Notes under the pieces: model-generated | What the model saw: the letters and a program-made list of their open reading frames with translations, nothing else | The model's database searches: none | Told to the model about the DNA's origin: nothing | In this document: in pieces, positions 11,487 through 22,470 of the stretch | Layout of the letters: each line of letters begins with the position of its first letter | Numbering within the stretch: position 1 is the first letter of the stretch | From: Paracentrotus lividus | Lineage: Eukaryota > Echinodermata > Echinoidea > Camarodonta > Echinidae | Direction of reading: 5' to 3' | Assembly: GCA_940671915.1 (NCBI GenBank) | Contig: CALNVZ010003433.1 | Location: 13,574,301 to 13,638,300, forward strand | Length of the DNA stretch: 64,000 nucleotides | Made by a program: the position numbers and the translations under genes

Positions 11487-11921
11487 TAAAACAGTACACC
11501 TCAGTCGCGTTTCCTGGAGGTATGACTGAGGGGGCTTGATCGGCCGGGAAAACAAAAAGGGGCCCCAAAATTAGAAAAATGACAAAAATGGGCATCATGG
11601 GGGTTGACAAAACTTTTTTGGAAAAAGGTTCATGTGAAGGGTTGGGAGAATGTCCAAGATATAGCCAGGGTCCCCAGGCGCGGATCGAAGAAAATCGAAT
11701 TGAATGCATCCGGGGGGCCCAATTGTCTGGGAACAAAAGCGGCTCTTTGTCCCCGGACAATTGGGCCCCCGAAATGCATTCAATTCGATTTTCTTGGATC
11801 CGCGCCTGGTCCCGAAAAGTAAAAGCAGGGACAAACATATCCAAGAAATTAAAGTCAGAGCAAAATCATGTCGCTATAGCGGCAAAAAAATATTCCACCT
11901 TTATGACGGACAGTGTATATA
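11487..11921 (-). repeat. dispersed repeat A, copy 2, inverted and interrupted
   Basis: Read on the - strand this matches 10001-10312 from GTCATAAAGGTGGAATATTT through to the AACGCGACTGAGGTG end. It is split by the 134-bp palindrome at 11675-11808. It lies between the two opposed GGGGAGACC copies. Confidence 0.75.
11675..11808. mobile_element. 134-bp palindromic MITE with 5-bp target duplication
   Basis: Arms of about 62 bp (CAGGCGCGGATCGAAGAAAA ... TTTTCTTGGATCCGCGCCTG) face each other around a loop of about 10 bp. GTCCC directly precedes it (11670-11674) and directly follows it (11809-11813). Copies of repeat A without the insert carry that string once, so the empty site can be read off and the insertion is recent relative to repeat A. 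It is non-coding. Confidence 0.9.
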
Positions 11922-11995
11922 AATTTGAAATGGCCAAAGTGAAGTCATGTTTTTATAACTATCATGACTTGCCTGAGATATAAGTATAAAGTTTA

Positions 11996-12859
11996 GGGGA
12001 GACCGGGGATGGAAGTTACACGGGTCAGTTGTTACAGTTCTCAGTGTGCTAAGTTGGAACAAGAGAGTTCGTGCTAACTGGCATCTATATACAGCCTACA
12101 CATAGCTGTGATGAACTGCCGGTCGTGAGGTTTCTCCGTTGTTTTATTAAAAAGTAAATCAACAAAAACCATTTTTCACAGTTCCAAGTGAATTTTTGAC
12201 AAAAATAAAAATTTGTAATAGTTTTTACAACTGAAAGCACATGATGATAGTCTTGTATTGTGAATATAGTACATGTATGTCACTAATATACCCCTGAGCC
12301 ATGCCCTGTAATTCTTCCTAATGGCTTTGCTACAGTTGATTTTATGTGTAAAATCACCCATGGGGTAGGTTGTTACAACAACCGACCCCATGTCGATGTA
12401 ACAACCTACCCCAATTACATTACACATGTAAAGTAATTTTGTTTCAATTTTCAGGTGTTAATATGTTGATATTTCTGTATTATTACTTTAGTCTATTCTA
12501 GAGCTCTACTTGATCTACTGTTAACGATACCAAGAAACTGTAAAGTTGAAACAAAAGTATGGTATTATAGAATTTTACACATCGTAACAAATTACCCCGT
12601 ATGATTACGTATAGTAACAATTTACCCCGTATGGTTTAACAACTTACCCCGTATATGGGGTAGGTTGTTACAACAAAAAAATGTCTTTATTAATTAAGCT
12701 GTATTTAATTAGTGTTTACATGTTTTCAAGTTTTATATGCCTCAGGTTTTAACCAACATAATAGGCTAACTACAGACCCAAAATGGAGTGTGTGAGTACT
12801 TTCATTAGAATTATCTGGCCCAAAATGTGAATTTTGTAACGTCCATCCCCGGTCTCCCC
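11996..12859 (-). mobile_element. GGGGAGACC transposon, copy 2 (inverted)
   Basis: The 864-bp copy in opposite orientation to 10713-11484 has the same GGGGAGACCGGGGATGGA termini and TA flanks at 11994-11995 and 12860-12861. It carries about 50 bp more than copy 1 near its left end (around 12066-12121). That segment may be the ancestral state or a later insertion. The two copies together form an inverted repeat of more than 700 bp per arm, so the region can fold on itself. Confidence 0.9.
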
Positions 12860-12989
12860 TAAAGTTACATATTTAAAGAGTTTTATGTTAAGCTAAACAT
12901 TCCGGGGAAAAAATCATGATGTATGAGGGGGAAGCAATTATTATATTTTTGGACATCAGCTATGATAAAGTAATGTTTTAGTGGTGCCA

Positions 12990-13125
12990 GGTAAAAATGG
13001 CAGAGGCAAAAATGGCAGAGGTAAAAATGGCAGAGGTAAAAATGGCAGAGGTAAAAATGGCAGAGGTAAAAAATTCGGCGAAGGTAAAAATGAAGCACGA
13101 GGTAAAAATGGCGGAGGTTAAAAAA
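12990..13125. repeat. 15-bp tandem array, left end of TU-like element
   Basis: Six or more head-to-tail copies of AGGTAAAAATGGCAG, the inner ones degenerate (AAATTCGGCGAAGG, GAAGCACG). Because 15 is divisible by three, the array gives open frames repeating the peptide CHFYL; these are not genes. Confidence 0.9.
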
Positions 13126-14621
13126 TGACAGAAGTAAATGGAATGTCTTATGCAATCCAATATCCAATTGTCAATAGCAATTGAAAGCACATGCAATATA
13201 ATTATGGCAAATTCCCTAAGGAAAGGGGCTAAAACATTAAGAAAGAAAACAATGAGAAGGGATTTTCAAAAAATCATTGCTGGACTGGCCCGGAGGGGTC
13301 CTCTTATCTTTAGAATTGACTGATTTCCATTTTACTATTCGCTATGCAGATGTATTGTTATACTGAAGTGAACGATTGTTATATTAATTTTACATTATTA
13401 CCTTTTAACTGTGCATGTTAAAACAAATGATATTTTGGGTAATTTTATCCTTTATAATAATTAATGATGTAAAAGTAGAGAGGAATTACTTTCGTTTAAT
13501 ATGTTTTTTTCATCTGCATTTCCATGACCATGCCACCACCAAGTTAGAAAATGACATTTCCCACATGCATGACACATAACTTGTTATAAAATATACTAGT
13601 GCTATGGGAAGTATAATATGTTCCCAAAGTTGTTCAATAATGATGGGTTGATGTGATTATGGCGTAATTAACGTTTGCGGGGTTTCAATTTATTCTCTTC
13701 CTGCCGCGTAAAAAACTAATTTCAAATCATGTCCATCAAGTAATGTGAAATCAAACCAATGTAAATTGATCGTTTTGGAGGTCAGAATCCAAATAAAGTA
13801 TCATGGTAAACAAAAAATAGACGAGCGCGATTGCACAAGCGAAATTATACTCGAAGGTATTAGAGACCAGAAGGCGTTAGACGTTTAAGATCAATTTTGC
13901 CCCTATTATTGAAAGACCAATTTAGCGACCCTTAGTTTTAGGGTCCATTGGCGCTCTTACCCCCTTTCTACCCCTTTTCTCCTCTTTTCGGCGCCCCCTT
14001 TGTTTCAGGTCCATCTTGCGCGCAACTATCCTTTTCTACCTTTTTCTCCTCTTTTCGGGCGCCCCTGTGCAAGTAACTGGGGAAAAGGGCGGGGGGCGGC
14101 GGGCGCCCGTGCCCCTCACAATACGCGCATGATTAACCAATATTATGAACTTCAATTGAAGTATTTTTTTAAAACAAATTTTTACCTGGTATCAAACTAA
14201 TACAATATACAGGCCTGTATGAAAATGAAATAACACAAATTATATACGGCCTATAATCAGCTCATATTAAAGTGTTTTACTACAACAAGAGTCCTGACAA
14301 GGTATAAAAGGTCCAATATGACAAGTGTCATATTATTTTTATGGCTGATATTGACTAGAAAGGTGCAGTCTTTTTCGATTGTCGTATCATGAAATGGATT
14401 TATATTCGTGAGATAAATACGACTTCTAAAAAGTTAAATCGAAATTAAATTCATTTTGAGATTATACTCAGTTTCAATCCCCGAAACGGTTCGAGATGTG
14501 GCGGGGCCGACATGCAATGAAAAACACACAATGAAGGTAGGTAATTTTCACGTTTTTGTACGCCGCGGCCCCTATCAGATCATTAAACCGCACAAATGCA
14601 ACCTCTGCATTTTCTAACCTC

Positions 14622-14960
14622 TTGCCATTTTACCTTGATCTGCCATTTTTTACCTCTGCCATTTTTACCTCTGCCATTTTTGCCTCTGCCATTTTTACCT
14701 CTGCCATTTTTACCTCTGCCATTTTTGCCCTCTGCCATTTTTACTCTCTTCTTGCCATTTTACCTGCCTTGCCATCTTTTGCCTCTGCCATTTATTTTAC
14801 CCTCTTGCCCCATCTGTTTTACCTCTGCCCATTCTCATTTTAAACCTTCTGCCATTTTTTGCCTCTGCCCATTTATTCACCCCTCCTCCGTCCACAGTTT
14901 TTCACCTACCGCGGCAGTTTTTTAGTCCTTCTGCCATTTTTACCTCTGCCATTTTTACAC
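14622..14960. repeat. 15-bp tandem array, right end of TU-like element
   Basis: About twenty copies of CTGCCATTTTTACCT in inverse orientation to the left array. The middle copies (about 14745-14925) vary in length. The longer Leu/Pro/Phe-rich open frames here are readings of the array and are not protein genes. Confidence 0.9.
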
Positions 14961-14974
14961 CGAACCGTTTTAGT

Positions 14975-17960
14975 ATTCTGTGTAATACTGTACAAGGTCA
15001 TCATTATAATGTAATATCTCACGCAGCGATATACAGTATATAGGCCTTCATCTATCAGACATTTGATCGAGTTGAGTTGAGTTTTTTTTTTATATAAATG
15101 TGGTATATATAGATGATATTTGTTTTTACTGATCTTATACTCGTATTTCTTCATTTCTAACTATGTTTCCTCAAAAATATCTTATTACGAGATTTAGCAC
15201 TTTACAAAGAAAGCTAAATTGCTCTTGGTAATTTACCCGGACTTATTGGTGGCTACGTTATATAATCAAAAGTAATATATATACCCCTCAAGAAAAAAAG
15301 AAAGAAATAATAATAATAATAAATAAATAAATAAATTAGTACAAATTTTAAAGATTAATAAATGAACAAAAATTAAAATGAATAAATAAATTTAAAATAA
15401 AAAATAAGAAATATATAAAATTAAGATAAAACACTTTGAGTTACATACAAATGCTGGCGTTGCATTAAAACAATGTTGATAATAATTATTATTGCTGTAT
15501 ATTTATATATCTCTCTCACTCTCTACATTTAATCTTCTTTTTTTTCCTATGAATGTGGTCAATTCAGTAGGGACCTACCTTTCTCTGGGGAATTCGTCCA
15601 ACAACTCATATCAAAAGAGCAATTATTTCTCTAGATTTTCTTTAAAAGAAACTATCCGACATGAATCTCATTTTGTCTCTTCATTTCTTTATTCTATTTT
15701 GTTTTGTTTCAATTTGTTTTTGTTTTTTACTTATTAAAAACAAATAAATAAAGCCCCCCCTATAGGCCTACCAGATCTTTCACAGTTTAAAGGTGTCAAC
15801 TTCTATAAGCTCGGAAATTCAGCATCAACACTTTTACGCCAATTAAATTAACAAAACAATTTCAAGTAGTAATTCAGTCACACTTACATGACCGACATCC
15901 GATCCGACCAATTAATTTACTGTAGTTTTTAGTCGAAGTATGACTGTCTGACTGGGTCAGAGAATACACTGTCCACACACTTTTTTTTTTGCGCCTCTAT
16001 TTCCTTGTGAAAATCAGCACTTAAAATTAATTGCGTCCTTTAATAAGGGGGAAGTTAAATTCTATTTGTTAAGAAAGATATCGAGCAGATAGGGTAGAAG
16101 AAGGAAGTATAATATTTCGATATTTCAATTTAATTCAATTCACTATTATTTTCTCATTTCCAACGAAAGAATACAAAATTAATAAAAATATTATAAATAA
16201 TTTGATTATAGGAAACATTCAATACAAAATATGAATATAATTGTCATAATCATATAGATTTGAAAATCAAAATTGCTTTCTTCCATATTTGTATATGTCG
16301 TTCATAAATGAGTGACTATGGTTATTTGAATAATGTATTCTCTGTACATTATTTACATAAACATAAATGATCCTTTGTAACTCTCAAATAAATTCTAAAT
16401 GATAAATATTACTTTTGATTTAAAAAATTGATTTAATTAAATATGAAACAAATACAATGTCATGATTATGCGTGTATGTTATTATACAGGTCAAAGATAT
16501 ATCACATATTTTGTCTAATATATTTCTCAATCACAGATTGATATTGAAGCGACGAAAAAAGTAAAGAATTTTTCCTTTCGTGCCCTGTAAATATTCTTGC
16601 TCTATATTCTTAATCCAGAAGCTCGTTGGGGCGATAGTCCTACTCTCCTATTGTTATTGTTCTATTACTCTAAATAACACCATTTGTTACACAATGTGTC
16701 GACGTAGATTGTGGACTTTGAAATAAAGATTGATAAAAATGTTTGTTTTATCCGTTCCAGGTTTGTGATAAGAGTCTCCAAGTGGAAACAACATCCTGGT
16801 TTCAAACGATGAAAACTAAAAAAAAAAAAAAAAAAAAATATTTTATAGCATCCATATTAAATTTAGACTCTCAAAGAATAAAACTAAACCCTTTTCACGC
16901 TTGTTGTTAAATATGACCCTCTTCATTATAGTTTTATCTTTTCTATACCCGGTTTTCTAATATATTGTTTATAATAATGATTCGTAAAACAACGGTATGT
17001 TGTGATTCTTATAACCACGTAAATTTCAAAGCAAGACAGTTCTAAGCTTAAAATTTGCGAACTATTTATATCATTTATAACGTTTATTTTGCTAGACTCG
17101 GTCTATCAGGCATTATAAATATCGCTACCATGCTTACTTATCAATTAATATATCAATAATCCTTTCTTCTTCTTTTTTTTCTTGACTGAGGGGTAAATTT
17201 TGGGATCGCGCGATGAGCGTCGTGAAGGGTTCGCAGTGTGTGGCGGGAAAAATGATGATAACGAAGGAACAGAATCTTGACTCAAAACGACTTTATTATA
17301 ATTATCATACATTGTTCATGATTGTAGCTCATTACTAGATATTCTATACCATCCCTTATCAACTCCTTATCGTAACCATAGATCCTTCCTCTACATTTCT
17401 TGTTCCTTCAAACTTGTTTAACCGTCATTTCCTAACCTACACTGTAAAAAAATATATGTATTTTTACAGCAAATCTGCTGTCAGCAGAGTCGCCATAAAA
17501 ATGTAATTCAAAAAACAGTTTAATCTGCATGATTTTTAGTCATTTTAGTAGACCTACAAGACAGTGTTATACGCTTACGACAATGGGTCATTGGTTGATT
17601 TAAAAAAAAAATAGATAATATAAAACGTTCGAGGGGAAACTCATAGAAAAGTTTACAGAAGCAGACAAACACTTCGTTTTATAGTAAAAATATATACACG
17701 TTGTAAAAATGTGATAATCACAAGTATTTTATGAGTTGTTTGTAATACTGTAGGCTATGTATGTGAAACGAATTAAATGTCTATGTTACAAAGTCAATTA
17801 TATAGGTTCTATAACTTTTATGAGAGCAAACTATGATCGATTTATGCCCCCAACTGTGATTTACTGAACAATCTATATCAATGAATATAAAATAAACTTT
17901 TTTTAAACAGCAATCGAGACATTTGCTCTGGAAATCAACTGCACTTTATTGATAAAAATG
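14975..17960. other. AT-rich intergenic or intronic DNA with small repeats
   Basis: Contains an A/T-only tract with AAT and AAAT steps (about 15300-15350), a poly-A run at 16820-16838, and the small palindrome CTGTAAAAAAATATATGTAT...TTTTTACAG (about 17444-17470), an end motif common in MITEs. No exon is supported. Confidence 0.5.
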
Positions 17961-18068
17961 TATGCATATAAATTGTGTCTTTTTATCGAGTATGAGCGTG
18001 CCGTTCCAACCCGATGAGGCGCATTTTCAAGCTTGCTCACCCCGACTACTCCCGATCATAATTTGGTT

Positions 18069-18213
18069 TATGGCCTCACTTCGCGGAGACGGTTTTGAGA
18101 CGGTTTTGAAACTTGTCGCGGAGACGTCTCCTGAGTCCCCGCGACGTTTCATTGGTCTAGGGAATCTCAAAGCCGTCTCAAACCCGTCTCCGCGAAGTGA
18201 GATACCACCATAA
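18069..18213. mobile_element. palindromic MITE, CTCACTTCGCGGAGACGG ends
   Basis: Left GCCTCACTTCGCGGAGACGG mirrors right CCGTCTCCGCGAAGTGAG, around a middle rich in GAGACGTCTC and AAACCGTCTC. It is GC-rich against an AT-rich surround. A decayed relative lies at about 21025-21250. The 83-residue frame through it is an artefact. Confidence 0.75.
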
Positions 18214-18388
18214 GTATTACCATGGACGTCTCACGTCCCTTGTGTATCATAGATGTAAGTTTTCTTTCTTTTTTCTCCTGAGTCTTTAAAAACTTTCTTA
18301 GAAAGCGTCATCCCATTTGGTTTGAAGAATCATTCTTATTTTATTTTCATACGGTGTCGTTCGGGGAAACAAGTTTAAAATTTACACC

Positions 18389-18530
18389 TTCAGTGGCAGA
18401 TCCAGGCTGGGCGCAGGGGACGCCCCCCCCCCCTACAATTTGAAAACCGCCCATTGACTGTGTATGTTAAAATCGAAATATTTTTGCGGTGCCCCCCCCC
18501 CTTCGGGCCTGGCGCCCCCTTATTTTTATT
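18389..18530. repeat. dispersed repeat, CAGTGGCAGATCCAG type, copy 1
   Basis: The segment starts TTCAGTGGCAGATCCAGG and continues with GCGCAGGGGACGC, TGTGTATGTTAAAATCG and GGCCTGGCGCCCC. The same series recurs at 42823-42975. Confidence 0.65.
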
Positions 18531-18575
18531 TTTTTTTTTTTTTTAATATCCTCTACCTGTTTGAAATTTAGTATA

Positions 18576-19031
18576 GGTTTTCCCGGCCAATTTAATACAT
18601 TTATCATTCATTTTCATTTAATGTGTATTCAAATTCTTGTGTTTGATGCGACGGACCGACTTTAGTCAATTAATTTCGTGTTCATGCTCTGAAATTCGTT
18701 TTTAGGCAAAGAAAGTAATGGTTACAAATTTCAAATTCGGATATAGGCATTTAATTTCATTATTTGTGCATTCAAGTTGGTGAGAATTTGAGTATACGGA
18801 ATGAAATGTCGACAGAATGAAGACGAATTTGAATAGTTATTGCCGAATGTGTATGCGTATTATGTGAAGTAGAATGGGCAAATACGAAATCGATCACAGC
18901 AATCGTTAATTTTGATGATTGAATACGATTTTGACTGGCAACATTTCGATGCATCAGCGTTTTTTCCGAAAATGAATGCCTCTAATAATATGCAATTGAT
19001 TGACAAAACAATGAAATTGGCCGGGAAAACC
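18576..19031. mobile_element. modular TA-flanked element, GGTTTTCCCGG ends, copy 1
   Basis: The 456-bp element begins GGTTTTCCCGGCCAATTT and ends AAATTGGCCGGGAAAACC, flanked by TA at 18574-18575 and 19032-19033. The left half has degenerate units like TTCATTTAATGTGTATTC in one direction; the right half has them inverted (GAAATTGGCC-type, AATACGAAATCGATCAC). Two larger relatives occur at 20033-21576 and 43474-45805. It is non-coding. Confidence 0.85.
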
Positions 19032-19035
19032 TAAA

Positions 19036-20007
19036 GGGTAGATGTAGGGAATACCGGCCACTTAAGCTCATTTGCTTAATTAGCACATGAAAACAATCAA
19101 ATCACAAAAGAAAAAGATTCTCATTGCTTAGCTACATCATTCAACTTTATTTTCCCAAAAAATTGAGGTATTCAAATATTTGTTGAGGCAGTTATATGCA
19201 AATAATGACGTCATCGTAAATTGTCCTGCATTCCCTACAGTGAAGGAAATAGCGGACAGTATGTTTTTACCCTTTTTTTTGTATAAAGATCTGTCTGGAA
19301 GCACTGATTTGAATGTAAACCATCAACTTAACATGTTTGTATTGATTTTTTATAACATTATTCATTTTTAGAAGATTATATGCATTTTACTACAAAATTT
19401 CAAAACACTCAGAATAACTGTAGATCATGACATATCACAATAATAATGAAGAAAAATAGACATTTCAAAATTGTCAAACAATTTAATAAATAAATATAAT
19501 ACATTATATATGCAACTTACTATTTGATCTACATGCTTAGCAACTCAACCCGGAAGTAAAACAAACAACCGTCCATGTGGTGTCCGGTATTCCCTACACA
19601 AAAAAATGACTAACTAGCACTTTTCAACACACTGCCAACCCAATACACAGGCTTTGTACAGTGCAAACACTCCATACACGCTTGGCCCACCCTCCACACA
19701 TGTCCATAATGCATGAAATAGGGTCATGCCCCAATTTTATTTTTATACCATCACATTCTCTAAAATGTCCATTTTTACATCAGGCCATTTTTCAGGCTGC
19801 AAATTTTCCTACCTTGACAGATTGTGGCAGTTTTCTCGGAGATTTCTCACTTGTTGTTGTCGAATACAGCATTCAACCTTCCCAGACAGACCACCTGACC
19901 AACAGATGCCGGTATTTCAACTCAGTTGATCTTATGTTGGCAGCTAGGGCTGGACATGTGGTGACCGTCCGATATTCCCTACTGTCCGGCATTCCCTACA
20001 TCTACCC
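19036..20007. mobile_element. DNA element with GGGTAGATGTAGGGAATACC ends
   Basis: The terminal inverted repeat of about 22 bp reads GGGTAGATGTAGGGAATACC at the left and GGCATTCCCTACATCTACCC at the right. The CCGGTATTCCCTAC motif recurs inside (about 19225, 19587, 19972, 19990), as expected of sub-terminal protein-binding sites. Length is 972 bp. It directly abuts the modular element ending at 19031. The 150-residue open frame within it matches no family I know and is probably chance. Confidence 0.75.
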
Positions 20008-20032
20008 TACTATGACTATAGTAAATAATATA

Positions 20033-21576
20033 GGTTTTCCCGCTAAAGTTCATCATTTCCTCGCTCTATTTCATTTATGTGCAGCTGCCGCTTTCGTGCC
20101 GGTTGGGTCATAAAAATTTTCAATTCGAGCAATGAATTTCATTTACGTGCACGCACATTTTCGTTTGGTGCACTCAATTTCATTTATCGGCACTAACATT
20201 TTTGTTCGGTGCAAACGAATTCCCTATATTTTCATTCAATTGTCAATTTCATGCACCAATTTCCCGATTAGTTCATTCAATTTAAAACGAAACGGCGACG
20301 GGCATGCTTTGGGGCAAACAATTTCATTAACATGAATTCTATTTCCTACTTTGTGCACTTAATTTAATAAACTCTTTAATTTTCAGGAATATGACTATAT
20401 ACGCACCTCAATTTTTAAGAGTAAGATTGTGAAGGTAGATATAATCTCCCATTTTGTGATCTTATCCTATCATACCGGAATTTAAACTCTTCTTTTTTAT
20501 TTTAGCCATTATAGCATTCGTCCCTTCCACAAACTCTTTTCCTCGTAAAACAAGTATTTCATATAAATTTGATTACATATCATGCATGTACGAAATGCTC
20601 AATGTTCAATCGAGCTTCTACTTTTGAATGTTTTGTATTGGATTTTTGTATCTTTGCTTTTGAAATTGAACATACAAACTAGCACTCAAAACTAAATGTG
20701 ACTCAATCATATGCATGCAGCAGCGTATGAATGATAAAATATGAAATCGTCAGACAAGACAATGTTTGTAATTTTCTGGATGTGCATTCATTTTGTATCA
20801 TACGCAATACAGATAAATACGACAATTCATTACAAGAACAATAAATACTGTGTTCTTGAAAATCCCTCTGATCATTATGGTTGATAATTTCTAGTCAATC
20901 AATCCCCTGACGAGCAAGGCATCTCGGCATGAAGATTTGTAAACAAAACTAAAATAACAAAAATAAACAAAAATGCTATTTCACACTCCTGTAAGAGGAA
21001 CCTCGAAGTGATAAGCATGATATTTCGCGGAGACGTCTTTGCGACTCGACGCCCCTGATAAATTTTTCCGTCGCGCGACGAAAAACATCATATATATAGT
21101 TTCAAACATCTTCGATTTTCTGCGAGTCATGAAACGGCGCGGAGACTCGGGGTATATCTCTGAGACGTCTCCGCAACTCTCTCAAAACCGTCTCAAAACT
21201 ATCCCAAACTAGACTCAAATCCGTCTCATGACTAGTGAGATACCATCATATAAGCTATTAATGAAGTATCACTAAAATTTCAAATTGTATGCACTTAATT
21301 ACAATTCGATTGCCTATTCGTGAATTTGTTTGAACGAAGGAAGACAAATTATGTAGAAGCCAGCTGTAAATTAAAATGAGTGCACATACCTGAAATTGTA
21401 TGCTCCTAATGTGAATTCGCACGAATGCTTTGTAAAATCGTTTGCAAATATAGGGAATTTGAGTGAATAAAAATGAATTTGATTGACGATGCGGTAGTGC
21501 TATCGCAACTTGTGTTAAATTGTTTGATCCAAATGTGAAATTGAGCGAACTAAAGATGAAATTGAGCGGGAAAACC
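20033..21576. mobile_element. modular TA-flanked element, GGTTTTCCCG ends, copy 2
   Basis: Starts GGTTTTCCCGCTAAAGTT and ends ATTGAGCGGGAAAACC, with TA on both sides. The left arm (20033-20345) is a run of degenerate units around TCAATTTCATTTATGTGCAC. The right arm (about 21270-21576) has the inverse, for example TGAAATTGAGCG. The middle (20350-21260) holds unrelated AT-rich DNA and a decayed GAGACGTCTC-type MITE (about 21025-21250). Confidence 0.85.
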
Positions 21577-22220
21577 TATATTAGTCGTCTCAATTTCATT
21601 TCCTTGTACATTTAAGTACGATTTCTCACGAAAGATGCTCCCTGTATTTCCGTCCAATATAAGTTTACACCTTAATGGCAATCGATATCCTGTCCGTGTA
21701 TTTACTTAAGAAAACTGATAAAAGATTTAGACCAACAAAGTGGTTTAATGTTTCAATATATTGCCTTATCTTGGGGTGGGGTGGGGGGGGGAGAGATAAT
21801 AATATAGAATAGATGAACACATTCTTCGGCGTCGGTTGCCGACTTGATTGTTGATAGCAAACCTCAAAATTGATTTTAATGGGGTAGCGTCACACCCCCC
21901 CCCCCACCCTCCGACCTATGACTGGGTCCATGCACGCTAGATTCCTGATGTGAGCATTGTCTTTATCACACAACTGCGATGAGAGAGGTGCAACTGTTCA
22001 CTGTCATCTTGACCACACCCTTTCCATATCACGCACTAAAATGACAGGCGATTAAAAGTCACGTCTCTTCCGGTGACACCGTCTTCAGAACGATTTTAGT
22101 CTCTATCATCATGATCACTGGCGGAGAAGTCGCCGTCGCCGCAAAATCATGAGACAAAATAAAAAGCCGCTGCGCCATCTCCAGAAAAGTCTATACTCAG
22201 TGGTAGCCAAAATGACAGTC
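21577..22220. other. intergenic DNA, no gene seen
   Basis: Includes G-rich (21776-21791) and C-rich (21894-21908) runs next to GGGTAGCGTCACAC and CCGACCTATGACTGGG, probably scraps of dispersed repeats. No exon is supported. Confidence 0.45.
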
Positions 22221-22221
22221 G

Positions 22222-22470
22222 CGGATATATGTCGCGGTGACCCGACATTTGCTCCTGCGACAATTGCTCCGGGCTTTATTTCGTCTAAGATATAGGGTTA
22301 GGGTTAGGGTTGTAATAGGGATTTATATTAGGTTTAGGGTTAGGTTTAGGGTAGGGTATAGTGTAAAGTCCCTGGTTGAAGTTAGTCATTCGATTAGTGT
22401 ATGGAATTTATAGCGGAGCAATTGTCGCCGGAGCATATGTCATGGATTCATATGTCGCCGCGAATTGCTC
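22222..22470. mobile_element. MITE with telomere-like core
   Basis: The left arm GACATTTGCTCCTGCGACAA, followed by TTGCTCCG, is mirrored at 22410-22440 by CGGAGCAATTGTCGCCGGAG. Outer CGCGGTGAC and GTCGCCGCG strings extend the match. Between them lies 22294-22360, a degenerate run of TTAGGG and TTTAGGG. The telomere-like tract is therefore cargo of a small mobile element. Confidence 0.7.
22294..22360 (+). repeat. interstitial telomere-like repeat
   Basis: Three perfect tandem TTAGGG-type units followed by degenerate TTTAGGG, TTAGGT and TAGGG units over about 65 bp. A second, more degenerate patch lies at 24505-24553. Too short and too degraded to be a chromosome end. Confidence 0.75.

Larger units (their letters stand above)
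12983..14966. mobile_element. TU-like foldback transposon with 15-bp modules and 8-bp target duplication
   Basis: This 1984-bp element is bounded by a perfect direct repeat GTTTTAGT (12975-12982 and 14967-14974). Its ends are inverted: GGTGCCAGGTAAAAATGG on the left, and GGTTCGGTGTAAAAATGG on the right read on the other strand. Each end carries a tandem array of a 15-bp module, AGGTAAAAATGGCAG on the left and its complement CTGCCATTTTTACCT on the right. The middle is unrelated DNA with a local duplication of a TTTTCTCCTCTTTTCGG string (about 13970-14060). Tandem 15-bp repeats in long inverted ends and 8-bp target duplications are, as I recall, traits of the sea urchin TU elements. No transposase is visible, so mobilisation in trans is inferred. 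Confidence 0.85.

Noticed and set aside
11428..11983. Overlapping 134- and 138-residue frames on both strands
   Set aside because: They arise from the palindrome and repeat A, which read similarly in both directions.
14556..14925. Open frames of 95 and 109 residues with repeated LPLPF/TSAIF peptides
   Set aside because: A 15-bp tandem array keeps all frames open; this is the right arm of the foldback element, not a gene.
12990..14960. Regular short repeats that could suggest a CRISPR array
   Set aside because: Units are head to tail without spacers, in a eukaryotic sequence, and face each other as inverted arms.
19661..20113. 150-residue frame that might be a transposase
   Set aside because: It overlaps the right terminus of the 19036 element and runs into the next one; no catalytic motif is seen.
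22294..22360. Telomeric repeats as a chromosome end or fusion point
   Set aside because: Only a few degenerate units, enclosed between inverted arms of a small element.
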